From positions 38,778,687 to 38,842,686 of the forward strand of contig CM034544.1 in assembly GCA_020002185.1 (NCBI GenBank): a stretch of 64,000 bases of DNA. The letters are read 5' to 3'. The notes beneath the pieces were generated by a model that did not search any database, had not been told where the DNA came from, and saw only the letters and a program-made list of their open reading frames with translations. The DNA comes from Paraescarpia echinospica (lineage: Eukaryota; Annelida; Polychaeta; Sabellida; Siboglinidae). The position numbers and the translations under genes were made by a program. Below are positions 11,456 to 23,115 of this stretch, one piece after another (the first letter of the stretch is position 1; the number at the start of each line of letters is the position of its first letter).

Positions 11456-12463
11456 TCAGTGTTTTTTTTCAGTTAGTTCTGCCCGGAGAGCCTTGTCTTT
11501 CTCTCTCTCCTTTGGGGTCATGTCAGGTGTGATGTACAATTTCCTGGTGTTGTTGGGGTTGTTTTCGCTCCGGAGTTTAGTACAGTTTTTCATGATGGCT
11601 GCTTTTTCCTGGTCATTTCCTACCTGCACCATCAGCAGCCTTGGTCGTGTTCCTTTCTTGCCCAGCCTTACTGCACGCTTGATATCCACCGTCACCCTCA
11701 GGTACTGTTCGAAGATAGACTTCACGTGATCCATGTCGTGTTGTTTCCGTTCTTGTCCTTCGTCCGATGTTGGTTCTGGTATGTTGTTAGCTATCACATT
11801 GAGACGCCTTTTTGCTGTGTCGTTTTCTTCTCCCATGTAGTTTTCTACTGCTGCCTCAATACTGCTTTGGGTCAACTCACTCAGTGGTTTGATTTTGTCC
11901 TCAACACTGGATTCAAGTTCAGAAAGCTTTTCAACTACTCTCCCATTTGCTTCCACATTTTCTTCTACCACTTCCAGCTTGTGTTCTACTACTTTCAGCC
12001 TCGTCTCGAATTTGTTCTGCTTTTCCCGCACATCATTAAATAAGCTCAAAGTCATGTTCACTTTAGGTTGCCATTTGGTACAGAAAAACATTATTTTAGG
12101 TGACGATCCGGATAACATATTGTATTCGGTTGTGTTTAGCCCTGCACATACACTATGCTCCCACCGGCTGCACCACTGACACTCGGCTCCGTTGTCCACT
12201 TTTGTAACAGCTTTCCCGCAAGTTAAACAATTGTCATCTGTGTCTGTGACATGTTCATTAGTATTGATCGTGCTATTGGTACCCACGACTATATCATCTT
12301 CTTGCCTTACCGGAGATTCTGCGTCTTTGTTATTTCTTCCGGCTTTGCTTTCTGATCTCCCGCGGTTGCGGTCATGTTTGTTGTGATCCGGAGCCGTCGA
12401 TCGGGATGAATTTTCGTGTTGTTTGCTCTGTGCACTAGCACTGTTTTTTCTGTATTTTTCCAT
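11456..12463 (-). CDS. LINE ORF1p: PHD-like finger, coiled coil, RNA-binding region
   Basis: A 335-residue open frame from the ATG at 12463. An N-terminal basic, Ser-rich segment is followed by a PHD-like finger: CLTCGK, ECQWCSRWEHSVC, and FFCTKW, where the last expected Cys is Trp. A long coiled coil follows (LKVVEHKLEVVEENVEANG and neighbours). Then comes an RRM/transposase-22-like region with RRLNVIANNIPEP, RAVRLGKKG, RPRLLMVQ and a C-terminal basic helix ending TPKEREKDKALRAEL. This is the usual ORF1 architecture of invertebrate CR1-type LINEs, which bind element RNA. The frame is intact although its ORF2 is truncated. Confidence 0.75.
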   Translation of the reverse strand: MEKYRKNSASAQSKQHENSSRSTAPDHNKHDRNRGRSESKAGRNNKDAESPVRQEDDIVVGTNSTINTNEHVTDTDDNCLTCGKAVTKVDNGAECQWCSRWEHSVCAGLNTTEYNMLSGSSPKIMFFCTKWQPKVNMTLSLFNDVREKQNKFETRLKVVEHKLEVVEENVEANGRVVEKLSELESSVEDKIKPLSELTQSSIEAAVENYMGEENDTAKRRLNVIANNIPEPTSDEGQERKQHDMDHVKSIFEQYLRVTVDIKRAVRLGKKGTRPRLLMVQVGNDQEKAAIMKNCTKLRSENNPNNTRKLYITPDMTPKEREKDKALRAELTEKKH

Positions 12464-12600
12464 GTAGCCTAATACGGGACAGGGCAACCAAAAAAAAGCC
12501 TGGCTAAAACAACTACCATACATCCTGTGATCCGCTTCTTCAATCTTTTTTCTCAGCTTCGAAAAACAGCGTGCCTCGTTACCAGCCTCGTTCTCGTGGC

Positions 12601-12762
12601 CAAATATTCACCACTAATATATAAACTTGTTACCATAGTGCTTGTGTTTACTAATACATGGGATTAACTAAACACCATATTTAATTAATAATTCACAGAT
12701 ATGTAGAAAGTAATGACAACTTGACGGTTTTTGTTTAAATTGTGTTAAACTTGGATTCTGAG
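12601..12762. other. Junction between two minus-strand LINEs
   Basis: AT-rich sequence between the 5' part of one LINE and the 3' end of the next. It may contain the 3' UTR of the upstream-lying LINE (12763-16279, minus strand). I see no recognisable tail or target-site duplication. Confidence 0.35.
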
Positions 12763-15330
12763 TCAATTTATTTGTTGTAATTGTTTCCACGTTTTCCCTT
12801 GACGGTGACTGGTGTGTGTCTTTTTAACATAGAACAGTTTTCTTTGCCTGGTATAATGTATGTGAATAGCAGCGGTTAGTTCAAATAATGCTTGATCACG
12901 ACCATTTATAGAATGGTTGTTTGCTTTATAAAGTATAATCATATTTTTGTATTTAACTAAATCATGAAATTTAAGCATGTTTGACAGATGGACAAATACA
13001 TATGTATGATCATGGTAATTAAGGTTATAAATCAACCGTATAGCTTTCTTCTGTAACATATATAATTTTCTGAATCTAGATTGATAAGTGTTTCCCCAGA
13101 TCTCACAACAATACGACATATGAGGTTCAACAAGTGAATTATATAATGTGTGTAACGCTTGACAATCAAGAACATGCGTAGTTTTATACAAAACTGCTAT
13201 GCTTTTTGATACTTTTGATTCAACCATTTTTATGTGTTCTCGCCATGTAAAATTTTCTTCAGTGGTTACTCCAAGGAATTTTTTATAATTATGATATCTG
13301 CTCAATGTTTGTCCTTTTCAAAACTATATTCATATCTGTTCTAGGCTATGTTTTTTATTTTTTAAACATTATAAAAAAGTTGTTCACATTGAGCGATAAT
13401 TTGTTCGCTCGTAACCACAGGTCTAATTATTCTTAGTTCCTTGTTAACAACAGTGCTTACAAAATTTGTGTTACTAGCAGAATATAAATGTTTGTATCAT
13501 CAGCAAACAAAATAATATCAAGCAATTTTGAGACTTCACACATGTCATATATGTACAGAATAAGTAATAACGGGCCAATGATTGAACCTTGTGGGACTCA
13601 ACACGTGATTTCCTTTTGTTCTTAGTTTCTCGTGTTATAGCATACACGAGAAAGCGTCTGCGGTTTATCCAATCCATAGCCAGACCCCTTATTCCGTAGC
13701 AATGCAATTTACTTAATTTTGCTAATTTCATATCATTTGGAAATGATCCGCTGATCAAAGATCTGTTAACAAATGTGGGTTAGCGGTTGTAAAATTTGCT
13801 TTATTACATGCTTAACTGTCTTTATGCTGAATTCATCGTGTCCGTATTAAGTTTTACTTTTGCACCCAGACATAATTTCGAGTACTTCCTGCTTAGTTAT
13901 GGGGGACTCATACATTGTTGGTGATACAGTAAGTTTTAAAAAATCGGTTGGCTTTGTTCCCGGACAGGGTTCTACGAGGTTGGATAATTTGGTACCTATG
14001 TCAACGAAGAAATTGTTAAAATGTTTAGCTATTTCTTTATTTTCTAATACTACTAGGTTTTCACCAACATGAAACTTGTTCAAATCTGTCGTATCAGATT
14101 TTCTTTTATGTGCTGTTAAGAGTTTTCCAAGTTTATCTGATATTAGTCTTACAATCGTCGATTTTTGTTCTCTAATAGTTTATCTTTTCTAGGCCTAACA
14201 ATTTTGTTAACTTATTTTTGTAGCGGCTTTCTGTTAATTTTGTCCTATTTTTTAAGAAACGCTAAGTATATATTATTATTCTTTTTGAAAGCGTTTATAA
14301 CCCTCTTCATAACCAAAGTTTATCATACTTTTTTGTCTTTCCTGAATACATTGTTATTTTGACAGGACAGTCATCGTTATAAGTGTTACTTAATATTTGC
14401 ATAAAGCGCGAGAATGCTAAATCAGGGTTTGACAGTGTTCCAGTTTGCATAATTTAAATCGTGCTTAAATTGGTTTAATGAGTCCTCATCTAACGTTCTG
14501 TTTGATTTATATGTTGGATCATCGTTAATAACCGCATAGGTGCTGTTGTCACAGAGGACGAAAATTGGCATATGGTCTGTAGCATCCCTTAACACAATGC
14601 CGCACATTTTGTTTCCACACAGCTCAGGACAGAACATGTTATCTATTGTACTACCAGTCGTGTCTGTTATTCGTGTGGGCCTGGTGATCTAGGGATATAA
14701 TCCAGAGCTGAACATTCAGACAATGTATTATTTTGATTCAGCTTCATCTTCGCAGTGCAATATGTCTTTGTTATAATCATCACATATAAAACAAAATTAC
14801 TGGTGAGATTTCCCATGAATGAGAGATTGTCACTAAATATTTGCTGATTCTGGTATTCGGTGCTCTATACATATAACCGGCAATGATTTGTTCGTGTTTA
14901 CGAATTTGTATCTCAATAAAGATGCTTTCAAAACAGTCATCAACAGCATAAGATATATTCCTTAAACAAATATAAGAAGACTCGCAATTGTTAAATACAG
15001 ATTGACAAACATATATGGCAACGCCACCACCTTGTTTTTTTCTGGAATTACACTACAGTTTGTAGCCCAAAATACTACATCGTTTCAGTTTACTTCACTT
15101 CCGTCCCAACTGATTTATTTAAGCCACCTTTCTGATGTAGCAATTATAAAAAATGTATACTCCATGCTTTGGATAGTATCTTTAATATTCGGTAAGGTAG
15201 CTTTTAAACTCCGGGCATTAAAGTGTATCATACTCAGTTTGATTGGTTGGTTTTTACCAGCACTGCTAAAGTTGGTTGAAAATTGTGCTGGGGTGTAGTT
15301 GCGAGGGCAAATCTTTAAATAACAAACAAT
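12763..15330 (-). pseudogene. LINE ORF2 (endonuclease-RT), heavily decayed
   Basis: Pieces in reading order on the minus strand: endonuclease start LSMIHFNARSLKATLPNIKD (about 15260), endonuclease end DATDHMPIFVL (14637-14422), pre-RT linker IAKHFNNFFVDIGTKLSNLV (14083-13847), RT fragment KLHCYGIRGLAMDWI (13758-13474), where the motif around the GVPQGS box is scrambled, and the C-terminal domain (13305-12763). No single frame covers the protein. The RT palm motif with its DD pair is not readable here. Confidence 0.65.
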
Positions 15331-15533
15331 CAGTATCAATATCGTGTTCGTAACAGTGTTCATTATAATCAAACGGTGTATCATACGTAGGCGTTAACAC
15401 GTCATATGTTGTTGTGTAGTTCACACCATAGTTAAGTGATCACAATAACGTTTGCCAGGATAGTCAGCATATACTTAATTGTGTAACCACGGTTTGCGAC
15501 ATCAGGTCGTTCTCCTACCACCAGTTTGTCAAA

Positions 15534-16279
15534 TCACAAACACGCAATTTTGCCTTCTTCCCTGGCCTTCACCATATTGGTAGCAGTTCTTTCCGCCTCG
15601 CCATGACCATCTGCGAATAATCCTCGTTCACATAGATGCCACGAGGCTGTTTTTTCTTCACCGACTGCAGTACCACCTCGCGGTATTGAACGACTTGAAC
15701 TTGACCATGATGGTCCGGGCTCTCGTCCACGTGCCGCCAGTTTGGTGTGCCCGCCCGATGTTGAGCTTCGGGGAGTTCTAGGGCGTTTGTCATAGCCCTG
15801 CACACGCTCTGCTCCGTCTGCTCCCACGTCTCGCCGTCGACCTCAGCAACGCCGTCGAAACGTAGATTACAACGTCTTGACTGGTTTTCTTAGCAGTAGA
15901 TCGCGTGCTCGACTTTCTTAGTAATTTCTTCAAACTGGATCATCTTCCTCGACAGATCGTCAATGCTTTCCTTCGACTGCTTCTGTTTGATCTGCTCGAC
16001 TTGGGTTTGCGTGTACTGCAGGCTGACTCGGAGTTCGGTCAGCGCCGTGGTTGTCTCACGCATAAAACAGTCCACCCTCCTGTTGATTTCAGCTTACGCG
16101 CCTTGTAAACACGCCTTGTACGCATCTTGTTGTATTTTCAGAAGATTCTCAACGAATGTACTGTAAGTCTGGCTTTCATCCGCGTCAGTGCTTACTTCTA
16201 GGTAGATGTCAGCAGCAGGGGCCGCGACTGCACCACTTTCGCCCGCTCCGGTCTTGGACGGCTTTGCCTTAGTCATCAC
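15534..16279 (-). pseudogene. LINE ORF1p, coiled coil plus transposase-22-like region
   Basis: Three adjoining frames on the minus strand represent one ORF1. It begins MMTKAKPSKTGAG at 16279, has a coiled-coil segment (TALTELRVSLQYTQTQVEQI), and ends with a nucleic-acid-binding region: VQYREVVLQSVKKKQPRGIY and VNEDYSQMVMARRKELLPI. A frame change around 15570 splits the final helix (MVKAREEGKIA). The content matches the L1/CR1-type ORF1 C-terminal domain. Stops and indels make it non-functional. Confidence 0.6.
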
Positions 16280-17223
16280 GTTTTTGTTGACACCCAGCGA
16301 GTTTCAGCAGCTTAGCCACAAACAATGGCTTATCATTGACGCATTTAAGTGGACACCACTTCAGCTGCTATTGTTCGTCGTCAATGTGTCCAGGTGAACG
16401 CTATGATTCCGTGTCAGCGAAGGCGAAATTTCCCGCGCCGTACTGTCCAGATGGGCAATATTCCTTGTGCAATAGTACACTATCCGATGTAAATATACAA
16501 ATGTTCACGTGTTTGGCTGTACAAGTTGTGAATTCCTTCACATATATGAAGATTCACTTACTCGCCTGCGCACAACCCAATCTTGATATAAATCGCACGC
16601 ATACAACCGAACAAAAACACAATTTATTGCGAAGCTCCTAACACACGTCTGATTAATATAAAATGGCAGGTGTATCTTCAAATGCAGATACAGACAGGGG
16701 GCTAACTGATGTATTTGATGAATGGTTGCTGCTGGGTTATGATATGGACACCCAAACTCATACTAACACTAGATTATGTATACTTTGTATGAACTTCACA
16801 CAATTAATTCAAAAGAACACTTCACATATAATGTGACCAAAAATATATCATCATGTTCTTATGTTCTTTTTGTTTTTCTATTTTATTTCTTTGGTTTTGC
16901 CAAAGCTGCGATTAGCGACACATGATGGCACGAACACAAACTGAACGAAACTCATTTCTATGTTAACGAGCGCCTACCGGCTTTTCATGCTTTAATAATC
17001 ATAGTGTTTTTGTTTAAATCAGCAGCTGTCCAAGTACACTGAAGTGTACCATTTCGGTGAGTACCGGCGTCGGTGTAAGCAAATCCACTTGGTTGCTTCC
17101 ATATGGATTTAAATGAACAAATTTGAAATATATGTTGATAGAGATTATACAAGTTGATAGATATATACTTCTTGTGCTCATATTTATGCTACATGTAACG
17201 TTTTACGTTAAGTATACTTTAAA
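16280..17223. other. Stretch without recognised gene; one 57-codon ORF
   Basis: The only frame worth noting is ATG 16663 to TGA 16836 (57 codons, MAGVSSNADTDRGLTDVFDEW...). It has no recognisable domain. The rest is AT-rich with no coding signal that I can support. Confidence 0.3.
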
Positions 17224-17288
17224 CATCGCTTTGAGCATTTTACAGTAAATAGCGCTTTATCAAAAAGTAAATATTATTATAATTATTA
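17224..17288 (+). repeat. L2-like 3' tail fragment
   Basis: ATCGCTTTGAGCATTTTACA, then AGCGCTTTAT and a degenerate (ATT)n run. This closely matches the organisation of the LINE tail at 4591-4658. It probably marks a heavily 5'-truncated LINE or a SINE sharing the tail. Confidence 0.45.
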
Positions 17289-17299
17289 CATAGGGAATT

Positions 17300-18013
17300 G
17301 ACATATTGCAAAATACAAAGAAGCAGAGGACAGATGAGGGGGTAATGGAAAGAAAGTGGGAGACAAAGAGAAAGTGGACGGAAGCGGGAAAGGAGCGTCC
17401 GGGAGAAGGAGAGAGCGGGGGATAAACAGCGCAGTAGTGATGGTGTAATTGTGAAAAGGAGTGAGGGAGAGAAAGGGAGAGAGGACTGAATGAGGAAGGC
17501 AGAAAGTGTGGTATGGACATAGGGAGGGGAGGGAGATGGCAGACAGGGTTAGGGAAACATGGGGATAATGAAACACAAGTGCATAGGGAGCAGTCGGATA
17601 TAGGAAGTAGAGGTTAGGTGGACAAATATATACATAGAGTATAGGGAAATATATATTGGGAGGAAGAAGAGCGTCAGAATGGCGATGGAAACAGGTGGAT
17701 AAATGATATAGGGAGATTGAGAGAGAAGGGGGAGATATGTAGACAGGTGAAATATATGGATATAGAGCTATAAGGAACGAAGGGAGGGAATGAAGGGGTT
17801 GGTACAAAGCAGGATAGAACGAGATTCAGAGGGATTCAGGGAACTAGGTAGAGAGGGAGATAATTGATGGAATGAGAAAAAATTTGGGGTACGAAGAAAG
17901 GAGACAAGTAGAATGTAAAACATGGAGATAGGGAAACAGCGATATGAAAACAAAGAGAGAAAGAGAGAGAGGGAATGTGAGAAAGAGAGATGAGAGAGAA
18001 GGATGTGAAGACA

Positions 18014-18079
<66 letters not shown>

Positions 18080-18112
18080 TAGAGACACAGAGAAAGAGAA
18101 ATGGAGACAGAA

Positions 18113-18163
<51 letters not shown>

Positions 18164-18176
18164 GGGGGGAATAGGG
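17300..18176. repeat. GA-rich dispersed repeat, copy 1, with (GA)n core
   Basis: A purine-rich segment on the plus strand with a pure (GA)n run at about 18019-18076, a short (TA)n and another (GA)n to 18170. Its non-microsatellite part (for example GATATGGATATAGAGCTATA-like text and GAATTTGGGGTACGAAGAAA near 17880-17900) recurs at about 21546-21870 and 33290-33610. It is therefore a dispersed repeat and not only simple sequence. Confidence 0.75.
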
Positions 18177-18303
18177 ATAACTCATATTCTACGCATGACA
18201 TACTACGGGTAATGTTGTGCGTTCGGTCATTCAGGCAAATATTCATTATACGTATCACCTACGTTTTATTACTTATTGTCAAGCAGTGTCAAGCAAAATA
18301 ACT

Positions 18304-18550
18304 AGGTGTGTATGTGTGTGTGCGTGCGTGTGTGCATGCAAATGTGTGCGTGTGCGGGTGAGGGTGATAGCATATATGTATGTGTGTGCATGCATTATTT
18401 GTTAATGTGTGCACGTGTGCGTGTTTGTTTATTAGTGCATGGCAAGCATGAAGCTTGTGTATGCGTGTAGTTGTGTAAATGTTCACGTTGCTATATGTAT
18501 ATGTATGTATGTGTGTATACATGTGTACATGTATGAATGTATGTGTGTAT
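18304..18550 (+). repeat. TG-rich imperfect microsatellite, unit 1
   Basis: Degenerate TGTG/TGCG/TATG repeats. The same tract occurs at about 30060-30310 in unit 2. Confidence 0.85.
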
Positions 18551-18554
18551 TTTA

Positions 18555-19500
18555 GGAAAATGGGTGTACTAGGCTCAAGTATCCTTTGTTAAGGATTTGG
18601 AACATGAACGAAGAACCTAATGTACTGGCAACGGAGTATAGGTGGCGAAAGTGAACCATAAACCCAGACATCTGATGAAATCAGTTTAGTCCTTTCGGGT
18701 AGATGATCTTCTCTGCAAAACAACTTTTTGTAAATTAAACCTAAAAAAACATGTATGATTAATGATACATCTGAATAACGACTATCGGTCTACAACGGAG
18801 ATGAGAATGCATGATTATCCAGTCTTGGCACAGGGATGCATTCAGCCGTTACATTCCCATGCCACTGAACATTAAACAAAGCCCAATTGGACAAGGTTGA
18901 TGATAGTAACCGGGGGGTTACCCTGATATGTCCTGTTAAATAACATCGATGAATACATATTTTTGTTTTGTTTTTTGTATTTAAAAACATACGTATACAT
19001 ATACAATCAAAGAAGGTTCGTTACAATATAGAAAAAGTGTTTGCGACACGATGGTGCTCATCTGAATCACAGGGGGACAATGCTGCTTTAAAAAAACACG
19101 GTGGCCGTAACAAACGGTGGCCGTACGAAGGTATGCGCTGAAATTAAAGTAAACATGGGATTGCATATTTGTGGTGCCGTCTACACAGCCGCTACTGCTG
19201 ATCACCTCACACTTCCACAAACACGTGACCTGTTATTCATAATTAATACATGGGTATTCAGTAATTAATTAATTACCTGCAGAAACAAAATAAGCCTTTA
19301 AATTGTGCATGAAATATATCTATTCTACCATAGTTGTACAAGAGACGGAAATATCTGAAGCCGTATGAGCCAGCACTGCTGCAACCCGACAACCCCACAT
19401 GCAACCTAACCCCCCTAACAACTATACAATTGCACTAATACTACGACGTCTCACAGTGTCCTAATTGCTAGGGTCATTGTTCTGTAGAAGTCCGTTGTTC
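18555..19500. repeat. Shared non-coding block (3 copies), unit 1
   Basis: A block without coding potential that recurs at 30310-31255. Its first about 230 bases (GGTGTACTAGGCTCAAGTAT onward) also recur at 38165-38395. It lies immediately 3' of the minus-strand Penelope-like fragment and could be that element's flank or UTR. Confidence 0.6.
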
Positions 19501-19528
19501 ATTGTAATTTAGTGGCCACTAGCATATA

Positions 19529-20195
19529 TTATAGATTCTTGTTCTTTGAGAATGCTGTTATGAATCTCTGCGTGTATATGTCTGGATAAGGTGTTTGAAG
19601 CAGTTTATAGGTGGCTTTAGCTAGTTTAGCAATTGTTAGTCCCTGGCGGGAGATGCGAATCACAAAAGGCATGATATCAAAAAGGGTCCTCTCTAACATG
19701 CATTCCCCTGGTTGCGTAATATTAAGTCTTGTAATCCATTTTAATTCACAATTCCGTCTGTAAATGGTTTCCTGTGAGGCGACGTCAGAAAATGGCCCTG
19801 ATTCCAAGATTGTAATTCGCAAATCGGATATTGAGTGACTGGCTCCGTTAAAATGCTTGGCCATTTGTGCATCGTTGTGATGTCGTATGTCCGATATGTG
19901 ACTATTTAGACGTGTTCGCAGTTGATTGCCAGTCTCACCCACGTATCTTGTAGGGTAGGCGTTGCAGGTAATTAGGTAAACTTGTTGATTTTGCCCTGTG
20001 GTGGCCTCCTTGTGTTGTTAATACGTGTGGAATCTACAAATATCGTACAGGCTAGACACATTTTCACATGACATTTCACGGCTTGTTCTTTCCTGTTCTG
20101 ATTTTTAATGTCCGCTAGGGTAGTGCTTGTAATGTGCTTAAAAACGCGATGTATAATTCCTTTGCCTCAGGCTATAAAAAAGTGTTTGTACGGCT
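19529..20195 (-). pseudogene. Penelope-like element C-terminal GIY-YIG endonuclease, unit 1
   Basis: The minus-strand frame reads YLITCNAYPTRYVGETGNQL, then RTRLNSH, MAKHFNGASH, and ETIYRRNCELKWITRLN. These are the GIY-YIG-type core (YLITC...YVGET), the conserved Arg, the His and the Glu of the Penelope-like retroelement endonuclease, with the usual spacing. The RT domain that should precede it is missing, because an RTE fragment begins at about 20208. The stop is at 19529. The frame is open from about 19990 to 19529. Unit 2 carries a paralogue at 31281-31945. Confidence 0.7.
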
Positions 20196-20207
20196 TCCTC
20201 AAAGCGT

Positions 20208-21440
20208 AGGCTCCCAGTTCCAAGCAGCATCGAAAGTTTATATTACCAATGAGGCGGTTCGAGTTATCTAGGGTTACGTAGAGGGAGGGCTAAAAATATC
20301 TGGTTCAAGAAGAGTCGCCAAGAGAAGGAACGTAGACGAAAGATAGGAACACTTAACCTTAGAACACTACTAAGAGATTAACATTTATATAAGAACTGGA
20401 GGAAGGACTTAGGGAAACCAGGTTGTTATGGGATGTGATTAGGGTCGGAGAAGTCAAAAGAAGAGAGAAATGCTTCACTACCTTACAAAGCGGACATCTA
20501 CTATACAATTCCGTGGTGAATAAAGGTCAAGCAGAAGTAAGCTTTCTCTTAGACAAGAAATGGAAAGACATGTAAACTCCATCAGCCCCAGTGTAGCAGC
20601 AGAATTTGTTATATCCATAACAAAACTCTACAAACAGAAAACAGTAGACGCATATGCAGCAACAACATCATTTTCAGAAGAATACACAAACCACTTCTAC
20701 AAAGACGAGGATGAGACCTTAGAAAAGCCAATCCACTACACGCTAGTGATAGGCGACTTTAATGCGTATGAAGAGAAACGAACAAATATTTTGTAAGTGG
20801 CAACTGGCAAATTTGGTCTATATGTAAGAAACGAAAGAGGCGACACCTTGGCACAGTAGGCAACATCATGAAATTAAAAGTACAGAAGAAAGCGGAGATG
20901 GACGTGGAAAAGCCCAAATGGAGAAACGGAGAACGAACTTGACTATATCCTAACAAACAGGCCAGACATGGTCATTGACGTAACTGTCGTCAAATAAGTA
21001 AACATAGCAAGTGACCACAGAATAGCAATGAGCAACATGAAACTGGACTTCAAGGTTTATAGGAAGACGTTGCTAAACAAGAGACCACCAAGTGTAGATA
21101 CATCGCAAATGGGAACAAAAAAGATCGTATCCCATCTCGAACCGCGAACTCGATCCAAAACGTTACTGAGATGGTCCACCTAAGTGCTAAGTAGCCAAAG
21201 CAATCACCATGCATGTAATGACAACAATATCGTCATCGACACGATCACTAATGAAGAAACGACGAGAAATGGAGGATAACGGCGAACGTAAAAACAAATA
21301 GTGTATGAATAAATATACAAGACCATCAAAAGGAAAGTGAAGAGGATACAAGGAAGTACAAAAAAATATATCATACTAGAAATAATGATAGCATCAACGA
21401 CTAGTTGAATACCAGAAGAACACATGCACTAAGCCGAGAC
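20208..21440 (+). pseudogene. RTE-type LINE fragment, copy 2 (unit 1)
   Basis: Homologous to 6020-7262. It shows the endonuclease words YAATTSFSEEYTNHFYKDEDE and HYTLVIGDFNAYEEKRTN at 20560-20796, an NMKLD segment, and a pre-RT linker. It retains about 250 bp of linker (roughly 21085-21320) that copy 1 lacks. Frames are broken throughout and no RT palm is present. Confidence 0.75.
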
Positions 21441-21918
21441 AGAGTGAAAGAGGGACAGCGGGTCACAGGGTATAGGAAAACATGGTGGGAGGCAGAAATA
21501 CCATGAGAGTGCCATGGGGATAGGGTGTGAGGAGAGGGAAAGATATAGGGAGACTGCGAGAGAGGGGGAGATATGTAGCAGGTGCAATATATGGATATAG
21601 AGCTATAAGGAACGAAAAGAAGGAAGGGTGGGTTTAATACAAAGCAGGATAGAAGGAGATTGATAGGGATTCTGGAACTAGGTAGAGAGGGAGATACGGA
21701 GATAGTTGATGGAATGAGAAAGAATTTGGGGTACGAAGAAAGGAGAAAAGTAGAATGTAAAACATGGAGGTAGGGAAATAGGAAGATGAAGACAAAGAGA
21801 GAGAGACAGGGAATGTGAGAGAGAGAGAGAGAGAAGAGAGAAGGAGACGAAGACAGGAAGAGCGAGAGGGGGAGACAGAGTGACAAAGAGACTTAGAGAC
21901 ATAGAGACAGAGACATAG

Positions 21919-21983
<65 letters not shown>

Positions 21984-21985
21984 CA
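21441..21985. repeat. GA-rich dispersed repeat, copy 2
   Basis: Homologous to 17300-18060 and 33185-33650, ending in (GA)n at about 21925-21980. It follows directly on the RTE fragment in both duplication units. Confidence 0.75.
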
Positions 21986-22370
21986 CGATGTTGATGAAAA
22001 GGAGCGAACGAGTTAGAAGAGAGAAAGTGGGGAGTGAATGTGTTGGGGACAGGGAGATGAACGAAAGAACAACAGGTCGAAGATAATTGTGATACTATTG
22101 TCATTTTTCCACAGCATCGCACATATATTTTAACTAACGAATGTTAATATGTACATGTGAAGGGATGTATCGATTCCTGGCAAGCACAGTTGACGTAAAC
22201 AATTTAGTTATTATGTCAAACATACCATCGATATGTTTGTGAACACAATATATTGATTTATATTGTATATGCGCCACAGACACACTATCAGCTGATGGTA
22301 CGATTGGTTCTTGTATCATATTCACTGTCCTTTTAAACGATATTAAGTTGCCTAACCTTGATATGGAATT

Positions 22371-22375
<5 letters not shown>
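21986..22375. other. Unit-1-specific segment between two (GA)n tracts
   Basis: This segment has no counterpart in unit 2, where (GA)n runs straight into the sequence homologous to 22408 onward. Its last about 80 bases (22295-22372) are a diverged copy of 22999-23070. No coding frame recognised. Confidence 0.5.

Positions 22376-22408
<33 letters not shown>
22375..22408 (+). repeat. (GA)n tract
   Basis: A pure GA run that serves as the right border of the unit-1-specific segment. Confidence 0.9.
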
Positions 22409-22412
<4 letters not shown>

Positions 22413-23115
22413 GGAAGAATAGGAGGAGGCAAAGGAGTGAGGGTGTGAGGGAGAGAAGTAGAGAAAGGGAGGAGAAGGAAACATTAGGGACACACAAAAT
22501 GCAGAGCGGAATGGGAAAATAAAACTTGGAAGAGAGGTGGAAGACACCGATCATTTATGTCATACACCAATAATTTGACGTCATTAATTGGTGCATTTAG
22601 GTACTTGTACAAGTCTTTGTCGCAGTAGATTGGCACACTGTCGTGTCAGCTTTCATCATGTGACGTACGGAAACACACTGCAACATACCAGCTTTCATTT
22701 TGTGACAAACCATGTCATGCCATCATCTGAACAAACTTAATATTATGTATGTGTGTGTACGTGTGTGTGCATGTGCGTGTGCGTGTGCTTGTGCGTGTGC
22801 GTGTACATGTAACAACTTGCTTTAACTAACTAATCCCGATATGCAGCAGCCCTTCGTGTGACGCGATAGTATTATTGATTGACTACAGTCGCAAGTCACG
22901 TAATTGTCGTTGTTGTGATAAAAAATAACTTCGCAGTGTCTGTGACAATACATAAATTATTACGGTGTGTGTCTGTCATAGACACATTTGTAATTAATGG
23001 GACGGTTCATTCTTGTATCACATCCACTGTCCGCCTCAGCGATGTAATTTTGCCTACCCTTGACAAGGAATAGTATTGTGATTATGTGCGAGAAGACGGG
23101 GAGGATGACGTTCGC
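22409..23115 (+). repeat. Block upstream of the first-exon region, unit 1
   Basis: Homologous to about 33805-34493 in unit 2, including a TG-rich run at about 22748-22806. It ends inside the putative first exon (ATG at about 23084), just after codons for M-T-F-A. Unit 2 continues into the signal peptide there, while unit 1 jumps directly to CTTGTATAACTGTGT, which in unit 2 lies about 244 bp further on. Confidence 0.65.

Larger units (their letters stand above)
10885..12600 (-). mobile_element. CR1-group LINE, minus strand: ORF1 plus start of ORF2 endonuclease
   Basis: Read on the minus strand, a PHD-type ORF1 (12463-11456) is followed by an endonuclease start (about 11320 down to 10885). The rest of ORF2 and the 3' end are missing. 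The truncated end abuts plus-strand retroelement sequence at about 10885. Loss of the 3' half rather than the 5' half is not explained by ordinary 5' truncation, so a later deletion or recombination is likely. Confidence 0.7.
12763..16279 (-). mobile_element. Second minus-strand LINE with ORF1 and decayed ORF2
   Basis: The order on the minus strand is ORF1 (16279-15534), endonuclease (about 15260 downward), linker and RT (14083-13474), and RT C-terminal domain (13305-12763). The C-terminal segment KFLGVTTEENFTWREHIKMV followed by SLVEPHMSYCCEIWGNTYQS is typical of a Jockey/CR1-superfamily group common in aquatic animals. The element is nearly full length but carries many stops and frameshifts. 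Confidence 0.7.

Noticed and set aside
17286..18258. Minus-strand Ser/Leu/Pro-rich frames of 100-170 codons
   Set aside because: Artefacts of the GA-rich repeat read on the opposite strand; the same happens at 21401-22122, 29443-30016 and 33112-33930.
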